A stretch of DNA of 5,009 nt. Source: CAYJGN01 sp964369635. GTDB taxonomy: Bacteria > Bacillota > Clostridia > Oscillospirales > Ruminococcaceae. The stretch spans positions 1 to 5,009 of the forward strand of contig CAYJGN010000076.1 of NCBI GenBank assembly GCA_964369635.1, given 5' to 3'. The position numbers and the translations under genes are program-made. Numbering within the stretch: position 1 is the stretch's first letter; each line of letters starts with the position of its first letter. Shown in pieces: positions 1 through 4,969 of the stretch. The notes under the pieces are model-generated. The model saw only the letters and a list, made by a program, of their open reading frames with translations. It did not search any database and had not been told where the DNA came from.

Positions 1-106
1 CAGGAAGACCGAGACTTGTCATCTCAGCAAGGTTTGAACCTTTACCGCCGAGAAGTTCTTTCATTGTTCCGTTACCCTCTGAAAAGAGATATACGAATTT
101 TGCCAT
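1..106 (-). CDS. ppdK: Pyruvate, phosphate dikinase, N-terminal 35 residues (cut by window edge)
   Basis: The gene reads leftward and only its first 35 codons are present, the rest lying beyond position 1. The enzyme reversibly converts PEP, AMP and PPi to pyruvate, ATP and Pi in the cytoplasm, and many anaerobic Clostridia use it in glycolysis or gluconeogenesis. What is seen is a peptide starting MAKFVYLFSEGN, followed by MKELLGGKGSNLAEM at residues 15-29 and then TSLGLP. This matches the start of the ATP-grasp nucleotide-binding domain of PPDK, where the Gly-rich GGKGxNLAEM segment is characteristic. PEP synthase (PpsA) shares a related GGKGxxLGEM element, but the acidic-aromatic opening and the GNxxMKELLGGKG context fit PPDK better. 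The ATG at 106-104 has a good Shine-Dalgarno sequence just upstream. The gene is transcribed divergently from glmU and has its own promoter. Nothing can be said about the phosphohistidine or PEP-binding domains, which are not in the window. Confidence 0.93.
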   Translation of the reverse strand, partial: MAKFVYLFSEGNGTMKELLGGKGSNLAEMTSLGLP

Positions 107-112
107 GAACAT

Positions 113-118
113 TCCTCC
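113..118 (-). promoter_or_regulatory. Ribosome binding site of ppdK
   Basis: On the minus strand the sequence reads GGAGGA, followed by six bases (ATGTTC) and then the ATG at 106-104. This is a near-perfect Shine-Dalgarno sequence at the usual distance and fixes the ppdK start. Confidence 0.85.
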
Positions 119-158
119 AAAATATTTTTTTCTGCACAGATTTCTCTTAGCTTTGACT

Positions 159-167
159 ATTATATCA
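159..167 (-). promoter_or_regulatory. Extended -10 promoter for ppdK
   Basis: The minus strand carries TGATATAAT, a perfect TATAAT -10 hexamer with an upstream TG in the extended -10 position (TGN-TATAAT). No good -35 hexamer is found 16-19 bases upstream; the 17-bp position reads TGGTAT. This fits a sigma-A promoter that relies on the extended -10. Transcription would start near position 152, giving a leader of roughly 45 bases before the ppdK ATG, too short for a typical riboswitch. The assignment rests on sequence pattern alone. Confidence 0.65.
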
Positions 168-218
168 AATAACGCGGTAAAATACCACAAAGATTTAATA
201 AATTAGCTTATTTTTTTT

Positions 219-235
219 ACATTTTAACGAAATGT
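219..235. repeat. Short inverted repeat in the divergent promoter region
   Basis: ACATTT (219-224) and AAATGT (230-235) are perfect inverted repeats around the five-base spacer TAACG. The repeat lies between the two divergent promoters, about 50 bp upstream of the ppdK -10 and about 20 bp upstream of the glmU -35 candidate. It could be an operator half-site pair, but six-base AT-rich repeats arise easily by chance. A run of eight T at 211-218 precedes it on the plus strand and so is on the wrong side for a rightward terminator. Confidence 0.25.
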
Positions 236-255
236 CAAAAGTTGCGTCTTTTCTC

Positions 256-284
256 TTGCAAAAGCTGTTAAAAATTGCAATAAT
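256..284 (+). promoter_or_regulatory. Candidate sigma-A promoter for the glmU operon
   Basis: TTGCAA at 256-261 is a fair -35 match (TTGaca) and AATAAT at 279-284 a fair -10 match (TAtAAT), with a 17-bp spacer. The overlapping TAATAT at 281-286 is an alternative -10 with a 19-bp spacer. Transcription would start near 291, leaving a leader of about 33 bases before the TTG start of glmU. It is the best rightward promoter-like arrangement seen between the divergent genes, but neither hexamer is perfect. Confidence 0.45.
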
Positions 285-310
285 ATAGGTACAGAAATGT
301 TTAAAATTTG

Positions 311-317
311 AGAGGTG
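311..317 (+). promoter_or_regulatory. Ribosome binding site that selects the TTG start of glmU
   Basis: AGAGGTG is a good anti-Shine-Dalgarno match and sits six bases before the TTG at 324-326. An upstream in-frame GTG at 315-317 lies inside this site and has no Shine-Dalgarno sequence of its own. The site therefore argues for initiation at 324. Confidence 0.75.
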
Positions 318-323
318 AATTGT

Positions 324-1715
324 TTGAAAGATTTAGCGGCTGTTATTTTAGCGGCAGGTGACGGGACACGGATGAAGAGCAAAGGGCCAAAAGTTCTAAA
401 AGAAGTGCTTTTCAAACCGATGATCCATTATGTCATAGATGCGGTTTTAAAGCTCGGAATACGGGATATTGCAGTTATAGTTGGAGCGGGAGCACAGGAG
501 ATTGAAGAGTCTCTTTCAAAATATAGCGATGTTTCGTTTGAATTTATTACTCAAAAAGAGCGCCTTGGAACAGGTCACGCGGTTATGCAGGCGGCGGATT
601 TTATAAAAGATACCAGTAAAGATGTTATAATCCTCTCGGGCGATGCACCGTTTATAGATGATAAAACGATAAGCGAAGCCTATGGCAGACATAGAGAGGG
701 TGCGGCGGCAACGGTTATCTCAGCGAAACTTGATAACCCTTTTGGCTACGGCAGAATATTGCGCAGCGGCGATGCTTTTACAGGGATAGTCGAGCAGAGG
801 GATGCGAGCGATAAAGAGAAAGAGATAAACGAAGTTAATAGCGGAAGCTACATATTTAATTCTGAAAAGCTATTATCAGCACTCGATAGGATAAAAAATA
901 ATAACTCTCAGGGTGAATACTATTTAACAGATACGATAGAAATTTTGCGAGGGGACAGCGCTCCTGTTTTAGCGGTTTTAAGCGAAAACCCAAATATTGC
1001 ACAGGGGGCAAACGATAGAGCAGGTCTTCTTCGACTAAATGAAATAGCAAACAGAAATAATATAGATAGGCTACTAAACGACGGAGTAGAGTTTTTATCA
1101 ACCGATGGTATTTTAATCGGAAACGATGTTTCTATCGGCGCTGATACAACGGTGCTGCCGGGATGCATCTTAACGGGTAATGTTTCTATCGGAAGCGGTT
1201 GTATTATAGGTGCTAATACAAAGCTTACAGATACTCTTGTAGGCGATAACACGACCCTTGATAACGTTGTTGCAGAAAACTGCAAGATAGGAAGCGGGTG
1301 CAAAGTAGGCCCATTCGCTCAAATTCGTCCGAATTCTGTCCTTGGAGATGGAGTTAAACTTGGGAATTTCACCGAGGTTAAAAATTCGGTTATTGGCGAT
1401 AAAACCTCTATTGCTCACCTGACATATGTCGGCGATTGCGATGTTGGCAAGCGGGTGAACTTTGGTTGCGGTGTTGTCCTTGTCAATTACGACGGGGTAA
1501 ATAAATACCGCTCAAACATAGGTGATGACAGCTTTATCGGCTGTAACACAAATATAATCTCTCCGAAAAATATCGGAGCACGCGCTTATACAGCGGCTGG
1601 AACAACGGTTGATAAAGATGTTCCGGATGATGCACTGGCAATAGGTAGAGTGCGCTCACAGATAAAAGAGGGATTTGGAGCTAAAATACGCAAATCGAAG
1701 CTTGATAAAAAATAA
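324..1715 (+). CDS. glmU: Bifunctional GlcNAc-1-phosphate uridyltransferase / glucosamine-1-phosphate acetyltransferase
   Basis: GlmU makes UDP-GlcNAc for peptidoglycan and other glycans: the C-terminal domain acetylates glucosamine-1-P with acetyl-CoA, and the N-terminal domain transfers UMP from UTP. From the TTG start the protein has 463 residues, close to the usual length of about 455-460. The N-terminal domain (about 1-230) shows the nucleotide motif LAAGDGTRM at 9-17, Lys23, LGTGHAV at 81-87, SGDAPF at 105-110, GYGRI at 141-145 and VNSGSYIF at 171-178. Residues about 255-430 form a left-handed beta-helix of hexapeptide repeats (IGNDVS, IGADTT, IGSGCI and others). By alignment from memory with E. 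coli GlmU, acetyltransferase residues are kept: Arg335, Lys353, His365, Tyr368, Asn379 and NYDG at 388-391. The start was moved from GTG 315 to TTG 324 because of the ribosome binding site and because MKDLAAVILAAG matches the family N-terminus. Tandem stops TAA-TAG end the gene, 11 bp before prs. Confidence 0.97.
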   Translation: MKDLAAVILAAGDGTRMKSKGPKVLKEVLFKPMIHYVIDAVLKLGIRDIAVIVGAGAQEIEESLSKYSDVSFEFITQKERLGTGHAVMQAADFIKDTSKDVIILSGDAPFIDDKTISEAYGRHREGAAATVISAKLDNPFGYGRILRSGDAFTGIVEQRDASDKEKEINEVNSGSYIFNSEKLLSALDRIKNNNSQGEYYLTDTIEILRGDSAPVLAVLSENPNIAQGANDRAGLLRLNEIANRNNIDRLLNDGVEFLSTDGILIGNDVSIGADTTVLPGCILTGNVSIGSGCIIGANTKLTDTLVGDNTTLDNVVAENCKIGSGCKVGPFAQIRPNSVLGDGVKLGNFTEVKNSVIGDKTSIAHLTYVGDCDVGKRVNFGCGVVLVNYDGVNKYRSNIGDDSFIGCNTNIISPKNIGARAYTAAGTTVDKDVPDDALAIGRVRSQIKEGFGAKIRKSKLDKK

Positions 1716-1716
1716 T

Positions 1717-1723
1717 AGGGGGA
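1717..1723 (+). promoter_or_regulatory. Ribosome binding site of prs
   Basis: AGGGGGA lies three bases before the ATG at 1727, overlapping the second of the tandem glmU stop codons. The match is purine-rich and the spacing a little short, but it is the only Shine-Dalgarno candidate in the 11-bp gap. Confidence 0.6.
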
Positions 1724-1726
1724 TAT

Positions 1727-2683
1727 ATGAATATTCACGGTAAGGACATTAAAATTTTCAGCTGTAACGCTCATCCAAAGCTTGCACAGAAAATAGCGGC
1801 AAATTTAGGATTATCGGTCGGAAAGAGCAGTGTTGTGACATTTGCTGACGGCGAGACCTCGCTTTCGGTCGGTGAGACGGTAAGAGGTAGCGATGTTTTT
1901 GTAATACAGCCTACCTGCAATCCAGTAAATGATCATCTAATGGAGCTGCTTATTATGATTGATGCTCTAAAACGTGCATCTGCTGGACGGATAACAGCTG
2001 TTATTCCATACTACGGATATGCAAGACAGGACAGAAAAGCAAAGGCGCGCGATCCAATTTCTGCAAAGCTTGTTGCTGATTTAATAAGTACTGCCGGAGC
2101 TGATAGAGTGCTTACTATGGACTTGCATGCGGCGCAGATTCAAGGGTTTTTCAATATTCCTGTTGACCATCTGCTTGGCGCTCCGCTACTCGCCCCTTAT
2201 TTTCTTGATAAGTTCGGCAAAGAAAACCCAGATTTAGTTGTTGTTTCGCCAGACCTTGGCTCGGTAACAAGAGCTCGAAACTTTGCAAGCTACCTTGAGG
2301 TGCCGCTCGCAATAGTTGATAAAACAAGATCGCGTGCAAACGTTTCAAAGGTTATGAATGTTATAGGGGACGTTGTCGGTAAAAAATGTATACTGATAGA
2401 TGATATGATAGATACTGCTGGAACCCTTTGCAACGCGGCGGCAGCACTTGTCGAGAGGGGTGCTACTGAGGTTTATGCCTGCGCAACACATTCGGTGCTC
2501 TCACCTCCGGCCATCGAGAGGATAGCGGCAAGCGTTTTAACTGAAGTTGTTTTCCTCGATACTATTCCACTTCCAAAAGAAAAAAGACTTGATAAAATAA
2601 CCCAGCTTACGGTGGCATCTGTTTTCGCCGAAGCGATTGAGAGAATTTATGCTGACAAACCTGTTTCGATCCTCTTCAAGTAA
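1727..2683 (+). CDS. prs: Ribose-phosphate pyrophosphokinase (PRPP synthetase, class I)
   Basis: This cytoplasmic enzyme makes PRPP from ribose-5-phosphate and ATP, feeding purine, pyrimidine, His, Trp and NAD synthesis. The 318 residues match the usual class I length of about 310-320. Family motifs occur in order: FADGE at 39-43 (ATP-binding loop), NDHLMELLIMIDALKRASA at 68-86, the highly conserved PYYGYARQDRKA block at 94-105, MDLHAAQIQGFF at 131-142 with the metal/ATP-binding His133, SPDLGSVTRAR at 174-184, the flexible catalytic loop with Lys199 and Arg201, and the PRPP/ribose-phosphate-binding loop ILIDDMIDTAGT at 222-233. The C-terminal VSILFK matches the VSxLF ending of B. subtilis Prs. 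The usual PDxGG is PDLGS here, with Ser179 replacing a Gly, which looks like a tolerated variant. The gene follows glmU by 11 bp, as in many Firmicutes, and its end overlaps pth by 35 bp. No catalytic residue appears lost. Confidence 0.98.
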   Translation: MNIHGKDIKIFSCNAHPKLAQKIAANLGLSVGKSSVVTFADGETSLSVGETVRGSDVFVIQPTCNPVNDHLMELLIMIDALKRASAGRITAVIPYYGYARQDRKAKARDPISAKLVADLISTAGADRVLTMDLHAAQIQGFFNIPVDHLLGAPLLAPYFLDKFGKENPDLVVVSPDLGSVTRARNFASYLEVPLAIVDKTRSRANVSKVMNVIGDVVGKKCILIDDMIDTAGTLCNAAAALVERGATEVYACATHSVLSPPAIERIAASVLTEVVFLDTIPLPKEKRLDKITQLTVASVFAEAIERIYADKPVSILFK

Positions 2684-3245
2684 AGAGAGATTTTTAATCG
2701 TGGGGCTCGGTAACCCCACACCAAAATATACAAAGACCCGCCATAACGCGGGTTTTTTGGCAGTTGATTATATTGCAGATAAGCTTTGTGCGTCACCTTT
2801 TAAGAAAAAGTTTGATGCGCTCTGCGCAACATATAAAAACGGCAATACCGATATAATTATAATGAAACCGCAGACGTTTATGAACCGCTCTGGTATTTCG
2901 GTCGATGCAGCGGCGAAGTTCTATAAGATACCGCCCAAAAATATCATAGTTGTTTTTGATGATATCTCGCTTCCGATAGGCAAGATGAGAATACGCGGAC
3001 AGGGGAGCCCGGGTGGACACAATGGGATTTTATCTATCTGCGGATATATTGGAGATGAGTTTCCGAGAATAAAAATAGGCGTTGGTGAGCGACCAAACAA
3101 AGAATACGACCTCGCCGATTGGGTGCTATCAAATTTTACCGATAAAGAGCTAAAAGAACTCGCTGACATTTTTGATAACAGCTACAGAGCTGCTATGCTC
3201 ATTATCGAGGGGGATATCGGAAAAGCGCAAAACCTCTATAATTGA
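2649..3245 (+). CDS. pth: Peptidyl-tRNA hydrolase (bacterial Pth family)
   Basis: Pth cleaves peptidyl-tRNAs that drop off the ribosome, releasing tRNA for reuse; it is a cytoplasmic monomer and usually essential. From ATG 2649 the protein has 198 residues. Motifs seen are FLIVGLGNP at 15-23, TKTRHNAG at 28-35 with the catalytic His32, MKPQTFMNRSG at 72-82 with substrate-binding Asn79, VVFDD at 101-105 with Asp104 (counterpart of E. coli Asp93), and GGHNG at 122-126 with Asn125. These correspond to E. coli His20, Asn68, Asp93 and Asn114, so the enzyme should be active. It carries about 13 extra N-terminal residues (MLTNLFRSSSSKE) before the first beta strand compared with the minimal family start. 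ATG 2649 is preferred because GAGAG at 2639-2643 precedes it by five bases; an in-frame TTG at 2637 would add four residues. The start lies inside prs, in another frame, suggesting translational coupling. Confidence 0.96.
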   Translation: MLTNLFRSSSSKERFLIVGLGNPTPKYTKTRHNAGFLAVDYIADKLCASPFKKKFDALCATYKNGNTDIIIMKPQTFMNRSGISVDAAAKFYKIPPKNIIVVFDDISLPIGKMRIRGQGSPGGHNGILSICGYIGDEFPRIKIGVGERPNKEYDLADWVLSNFTDKELKELADIFDNSYRAAMLIIEGDIGKAQNLYN

Positions 3246-3276
3246 GGCGGATACTGATATTTTAAAGCCAAACAAT

Positions 3277-3285
3277 AAGGAGGGG
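3277..3285 (+). promoter_or_regulatory. Strong ribosome binding site of the membrane protein gene
   Basis: AAGGAGGGG contains a full AGGAGG core at 3278-3283 and lies six bases before the GTG at 3290-3292. It is the strongest Shine-Dalgarno sequence in the window and supports GTG 3290 as the start, and so supports the reality of this unrecognised gene. No clear promoter is visible in the 44-bp gap after pth. Confidence 0.85.
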
Positions 3286-3289
3286 CGGA

Positions 3290-4789
3290 GTGGTACGTTT
3301 CGAGCGAAGAGAAGACTTTATAGAGTTTATAACAGGCAGAATTAAAATGATTATAACGGCGCTCTTTTGGGTCATTTTAGTCGCATCGCCTTTTGTTTCT
3401 CTTGTGATTAAAAGCATTCTTCTTAATATAGATGCCTTTGCAATACCGCCGGAGCGGGTGGAGGAGCTTATTTTATGGAGAGAGCTCTATTCCTTCTCAG
3501 AAGTCGGGTTCGACTTTGGCTATGCATCAACATTTCCAGGAAGCTTTGCCGAAATATCGCATTTTGGCAACCACGGATTATCAGCGATTTTTGCATGGGG
3601 ATTTTATGCGCTATTTTTTGAGTGGGGGGATAATGCAATAGTTATCTTTTCGCTTGTCTCGCTCATTATCTCGCTTGTAATCTTCATAGCGGCAGTTCGA
3701 CCAAAAATTTGGCAGTCGATTTTAATGATACTGCTTATTCTGACAAATAGCTATATAAACATCTACAACAGCTTATCAATGATGGAGATATCGGTTTTAG
3801 CGTCGGTGATTTCAGCGACGGCGCTTATAATAAACCACGAGCGGAGCAGAAGTCGCATATCGCTTGCTTTGGCAGTACTGCTAATTATCTATTGCGGACT
3901 TCTTCGGATAAGCAATCTATTTCTCTTTATCCCTCTTGTCTGTATAGTTTTCAAAAGAATGAATTTGAGATTTATACTAACAGCAGCCGGCTGTGCGGTA
4001 GTATCTCTTGGAGTTTATCTTGCAACTTCGCTTTTTAAAGCGCCATACCCAGATGAAATTTCAGCATCGGTCATGAGAGGATTTGTACATCCGATAAAAG
4101 TTGAAGGGCTGATACTTGCAACGGTTTTTGTGGCAATTGCCTTTGTGGTATTTCTATTTATAACGTTTATAAGAGTTGAGGGAAGTTTTAAAAAGCGTGA
4201 TATAAAAATAGCGCCGCGATTTAAATTAGAGTATTTCGGTTTTTCTGCATTGATATTTGCGATATACATCAGCCGAGATGCAGGAGCGGGAACAGTCAGC
4301 TGGTATTTTTTCAGTTTGATGTCGCCTATTTTGTTTGCGTCGGTGATCTACCTTATAACAAAAGAGAGTACCGAGAAGTTTATTAAAAAGGTTGCAATAC
4401 CGGTTATTGTTGTTGCAGCGGTGGTGACTTCGGTGGGGTTCTATGTAAATCTTCAGATGCTTCCGATATCGGATGATTACGACTATAAAATCGGGAATAT
4501 GACATCGCCCATTTCAGAGCTTGCGCTACCTGAGGGTGAGAGCTATGGTGATAAGACGGTCGCTTTTTATGATGATTATCTGTCGGATGGCGATATCTTT
4601 AAACATATTCCAGCGGAATACGGGATAATTTACGACTACTCGCCAACTGCTGAAAATGCACCAACGAAGTACGGGATAAAATATATCGTTGTTTCGGACT
4701 ACTATATTGAAGAGTATCCATTTTTGACTGAAGGGTATAGCTATCTGTTTGATGCTAATGAGCGACTTAAATTGTATGAAATTGATTAG
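3290..4789 (+). CDS. Polytopic membrane protein of unknown function, GT-C glycosyltransferase-like layout
   Basis: I do not recognise a named family with confidence. The 499-residue protein starts with a charged 20-residue segment, then a hydrophobic helix at about 21-45. An outer-loop-sized stretch at about 46-96 is rich in aromatic and acidic residues, including GFDFGYAS at 73-80 and HFGNHG at 91-96. Further hydrophobic segments lie near 97-111, 114-136, 140-157, 165-181, 189-205, 207-221, 227-247, 272-294, 314-327, 336-356 and 367-388. Residues 389-499 form a soluble, acidic, Tyr-rich C-terminal domain with YGIKYIVVSDYY at 461-472 and a LKLYEID end. One early helix, a large loop, many helices and a soluble C-terminal domain ending in such an IKYIVV...LYEI pattern recall GT-C membrane glycosyltransferases and YfhO-like proteins; this is inference. 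It follows pth by 44 bp, probably in the same operon, and ends with tandem stops TAG-TGA. Transporter or polymer ligase roles are alternatives. Confidence 0.9.
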   Translation: MVRFERREDFIEFITGRIKMIITALFWVILVASPFVSLVIKSILLNIDAFAIPPERVEELILWRELYSFSEVGFDFGYASTFPGSFAEISHFGNHGLSAIFAWGFYALFFEWGDNAIVIFSLVSLIISLVIFIAAVRPKIWQSILMILLILTNSYINIYNSLSMMEISVLASVISATALIINHERSRSRISLALAVLLIIYCGLLRISNLFLFIPLVCIVFKRMNLRFILTAAGCAVVSLGVYLATSLFKAPYPDEISASVMRGFVHPIKVEGLILATVFVAIAFVVFLFITFIRVEGSFKKRDIKIAPRFKLEYFGFSALIFAIYISRDAGAGTVSWYFFSLMSPILFASVIYLITKESTEKFIKKVAIPVIVVAAVVTSVGFYVNLQMLPISDDYDYKIGNMTSPISELALPEGESYGDKTVAFYDDYLSDGDIFKHIPAEYGIIYDYSPTAENAPTKYGIKYIVVSDYYIEEYPFLTEGYSYLFDANERLKLYEID

Positions 4790-4864
4790 TGAAAAGTAAA
4801 AAAGACTGCCTTAAGGCGATTGCTGATAAAGATACTATTAAAACTATAAATTTTTTATTCATTC

Positions 4865-4881
4865 AATAGACTGCGTCTATT
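4865..4881 (+). terminator. Possible intrinsic terminator of the glmU operon
   Basis: AATAGAC (4865-4871) and GTCTATT (4875-4881) form a perfect 7-bp stem with a TGC loop, running into a short T run (4879-4883, with A at 4879 inside the stem). It lies 75 bases after the last stop codon. The stem is AT-rich and the T tract short, so on its own it would be a weak terminator. It may act together with the hairpin at 4887-4910. Confidence 0.35.
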
Positions 4882-4886
4882 TTCAT

Positions 4887-4910
4887 CTACTTTTCGACTG
4901 CGAAAAGTAG
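4887..4910. repeat. Perfect 10-bp hairpin
   Basis: CTACTTTTCG (4887-4896) and CGAAAAGTAG (4901-4910) are exact reverse complements around a four-base ACTG loop. The stem is stable enough to fold in RNA. It is not followed by a T run on the plus strand (CAAAAGCG follows), so it is not a classical terminator in that direction. It starts the most structured part of the right-edge region. Confidence 0.75.
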
Positions 4911-4917
4911 CAAAAGC

Positions 4918-4942
4918 GTGGGGCGTTGCGCACTCGCCCCAC
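4918..4942. repeat. GC-rich 8-bp hairpin
   Basis: GTGGGGCG (4918-4925) pairs exactly with CGCCCCAC (4935-4942) around a nine-base loop that itself contains the palindrome TGCGCA (4927-4932). It lies seven bases after the preceding hairpin. The GC-rich stem contrasts sharply with the AT-rich DNA on both sides, which suggests a discrete inserted or dispersed repeat rather than ordinary intergenic sequence. Confidence 0.7.
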
Positions 4943-4948
4943 ACCCCA

Positions 4949-4969
4949 GAGCGCCGTGCACGACTGCTC
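4949..4969. repeat. Third inverted repeat with inner palindrome
   Basis: GAGC (4949-4952) and GCTC (4966-4969) flank the perfect 8-bp palindrome CGTGCACG (4955-4962). The outer arms are short, so this is weaker than the two preceding hairpins, but it continues the same run of symmetrical sequence. Confidence 0.4.

Noticed and set aside
107..158. Riboswitch or attenuator in the ppdK leader
   Set aside because: The predicted leader is only about 45 bases, AT-rich, and shows no stem-loop of useful length.
211..235. T run plus inverted repeat as a terminator
   Set aside because: For rightward transcription the T run precedes rather than follows the stem, and for leftward transcription the RNA would have A instead of U after the stem. 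The genes are divergent, so no terminator is needed here.
233..238. Minus-strand TTGACA as a second ppdK promoter -35
   Set aside because: The hexamer is perfect, but at 16-19 bases downstream there are only A-rich sequences with no reasonable -10 hexamer.
920..1303. Minus-strand open frames inside glmU, and similar ones inside prs, pth and the membrane protein gene
   Set aside because: They lie entirely within well-supported genes on the other strand, lack ribosome binding sites and encode no recognisable motif.
3432..3641. 69-codon plus-strand open frame inside the membrane protein gene
   Set aside because: It is in another frame of a gene with a strong ribosome binding site and clear membrane segments, and its peptide has no recognisable feature.
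4808..4817. Palindrome GCCTTAAGGC as a terminator stem
   Set aside because: It would fold with at most a three- or four-pair stem around TTAA and is not followed by a T run.
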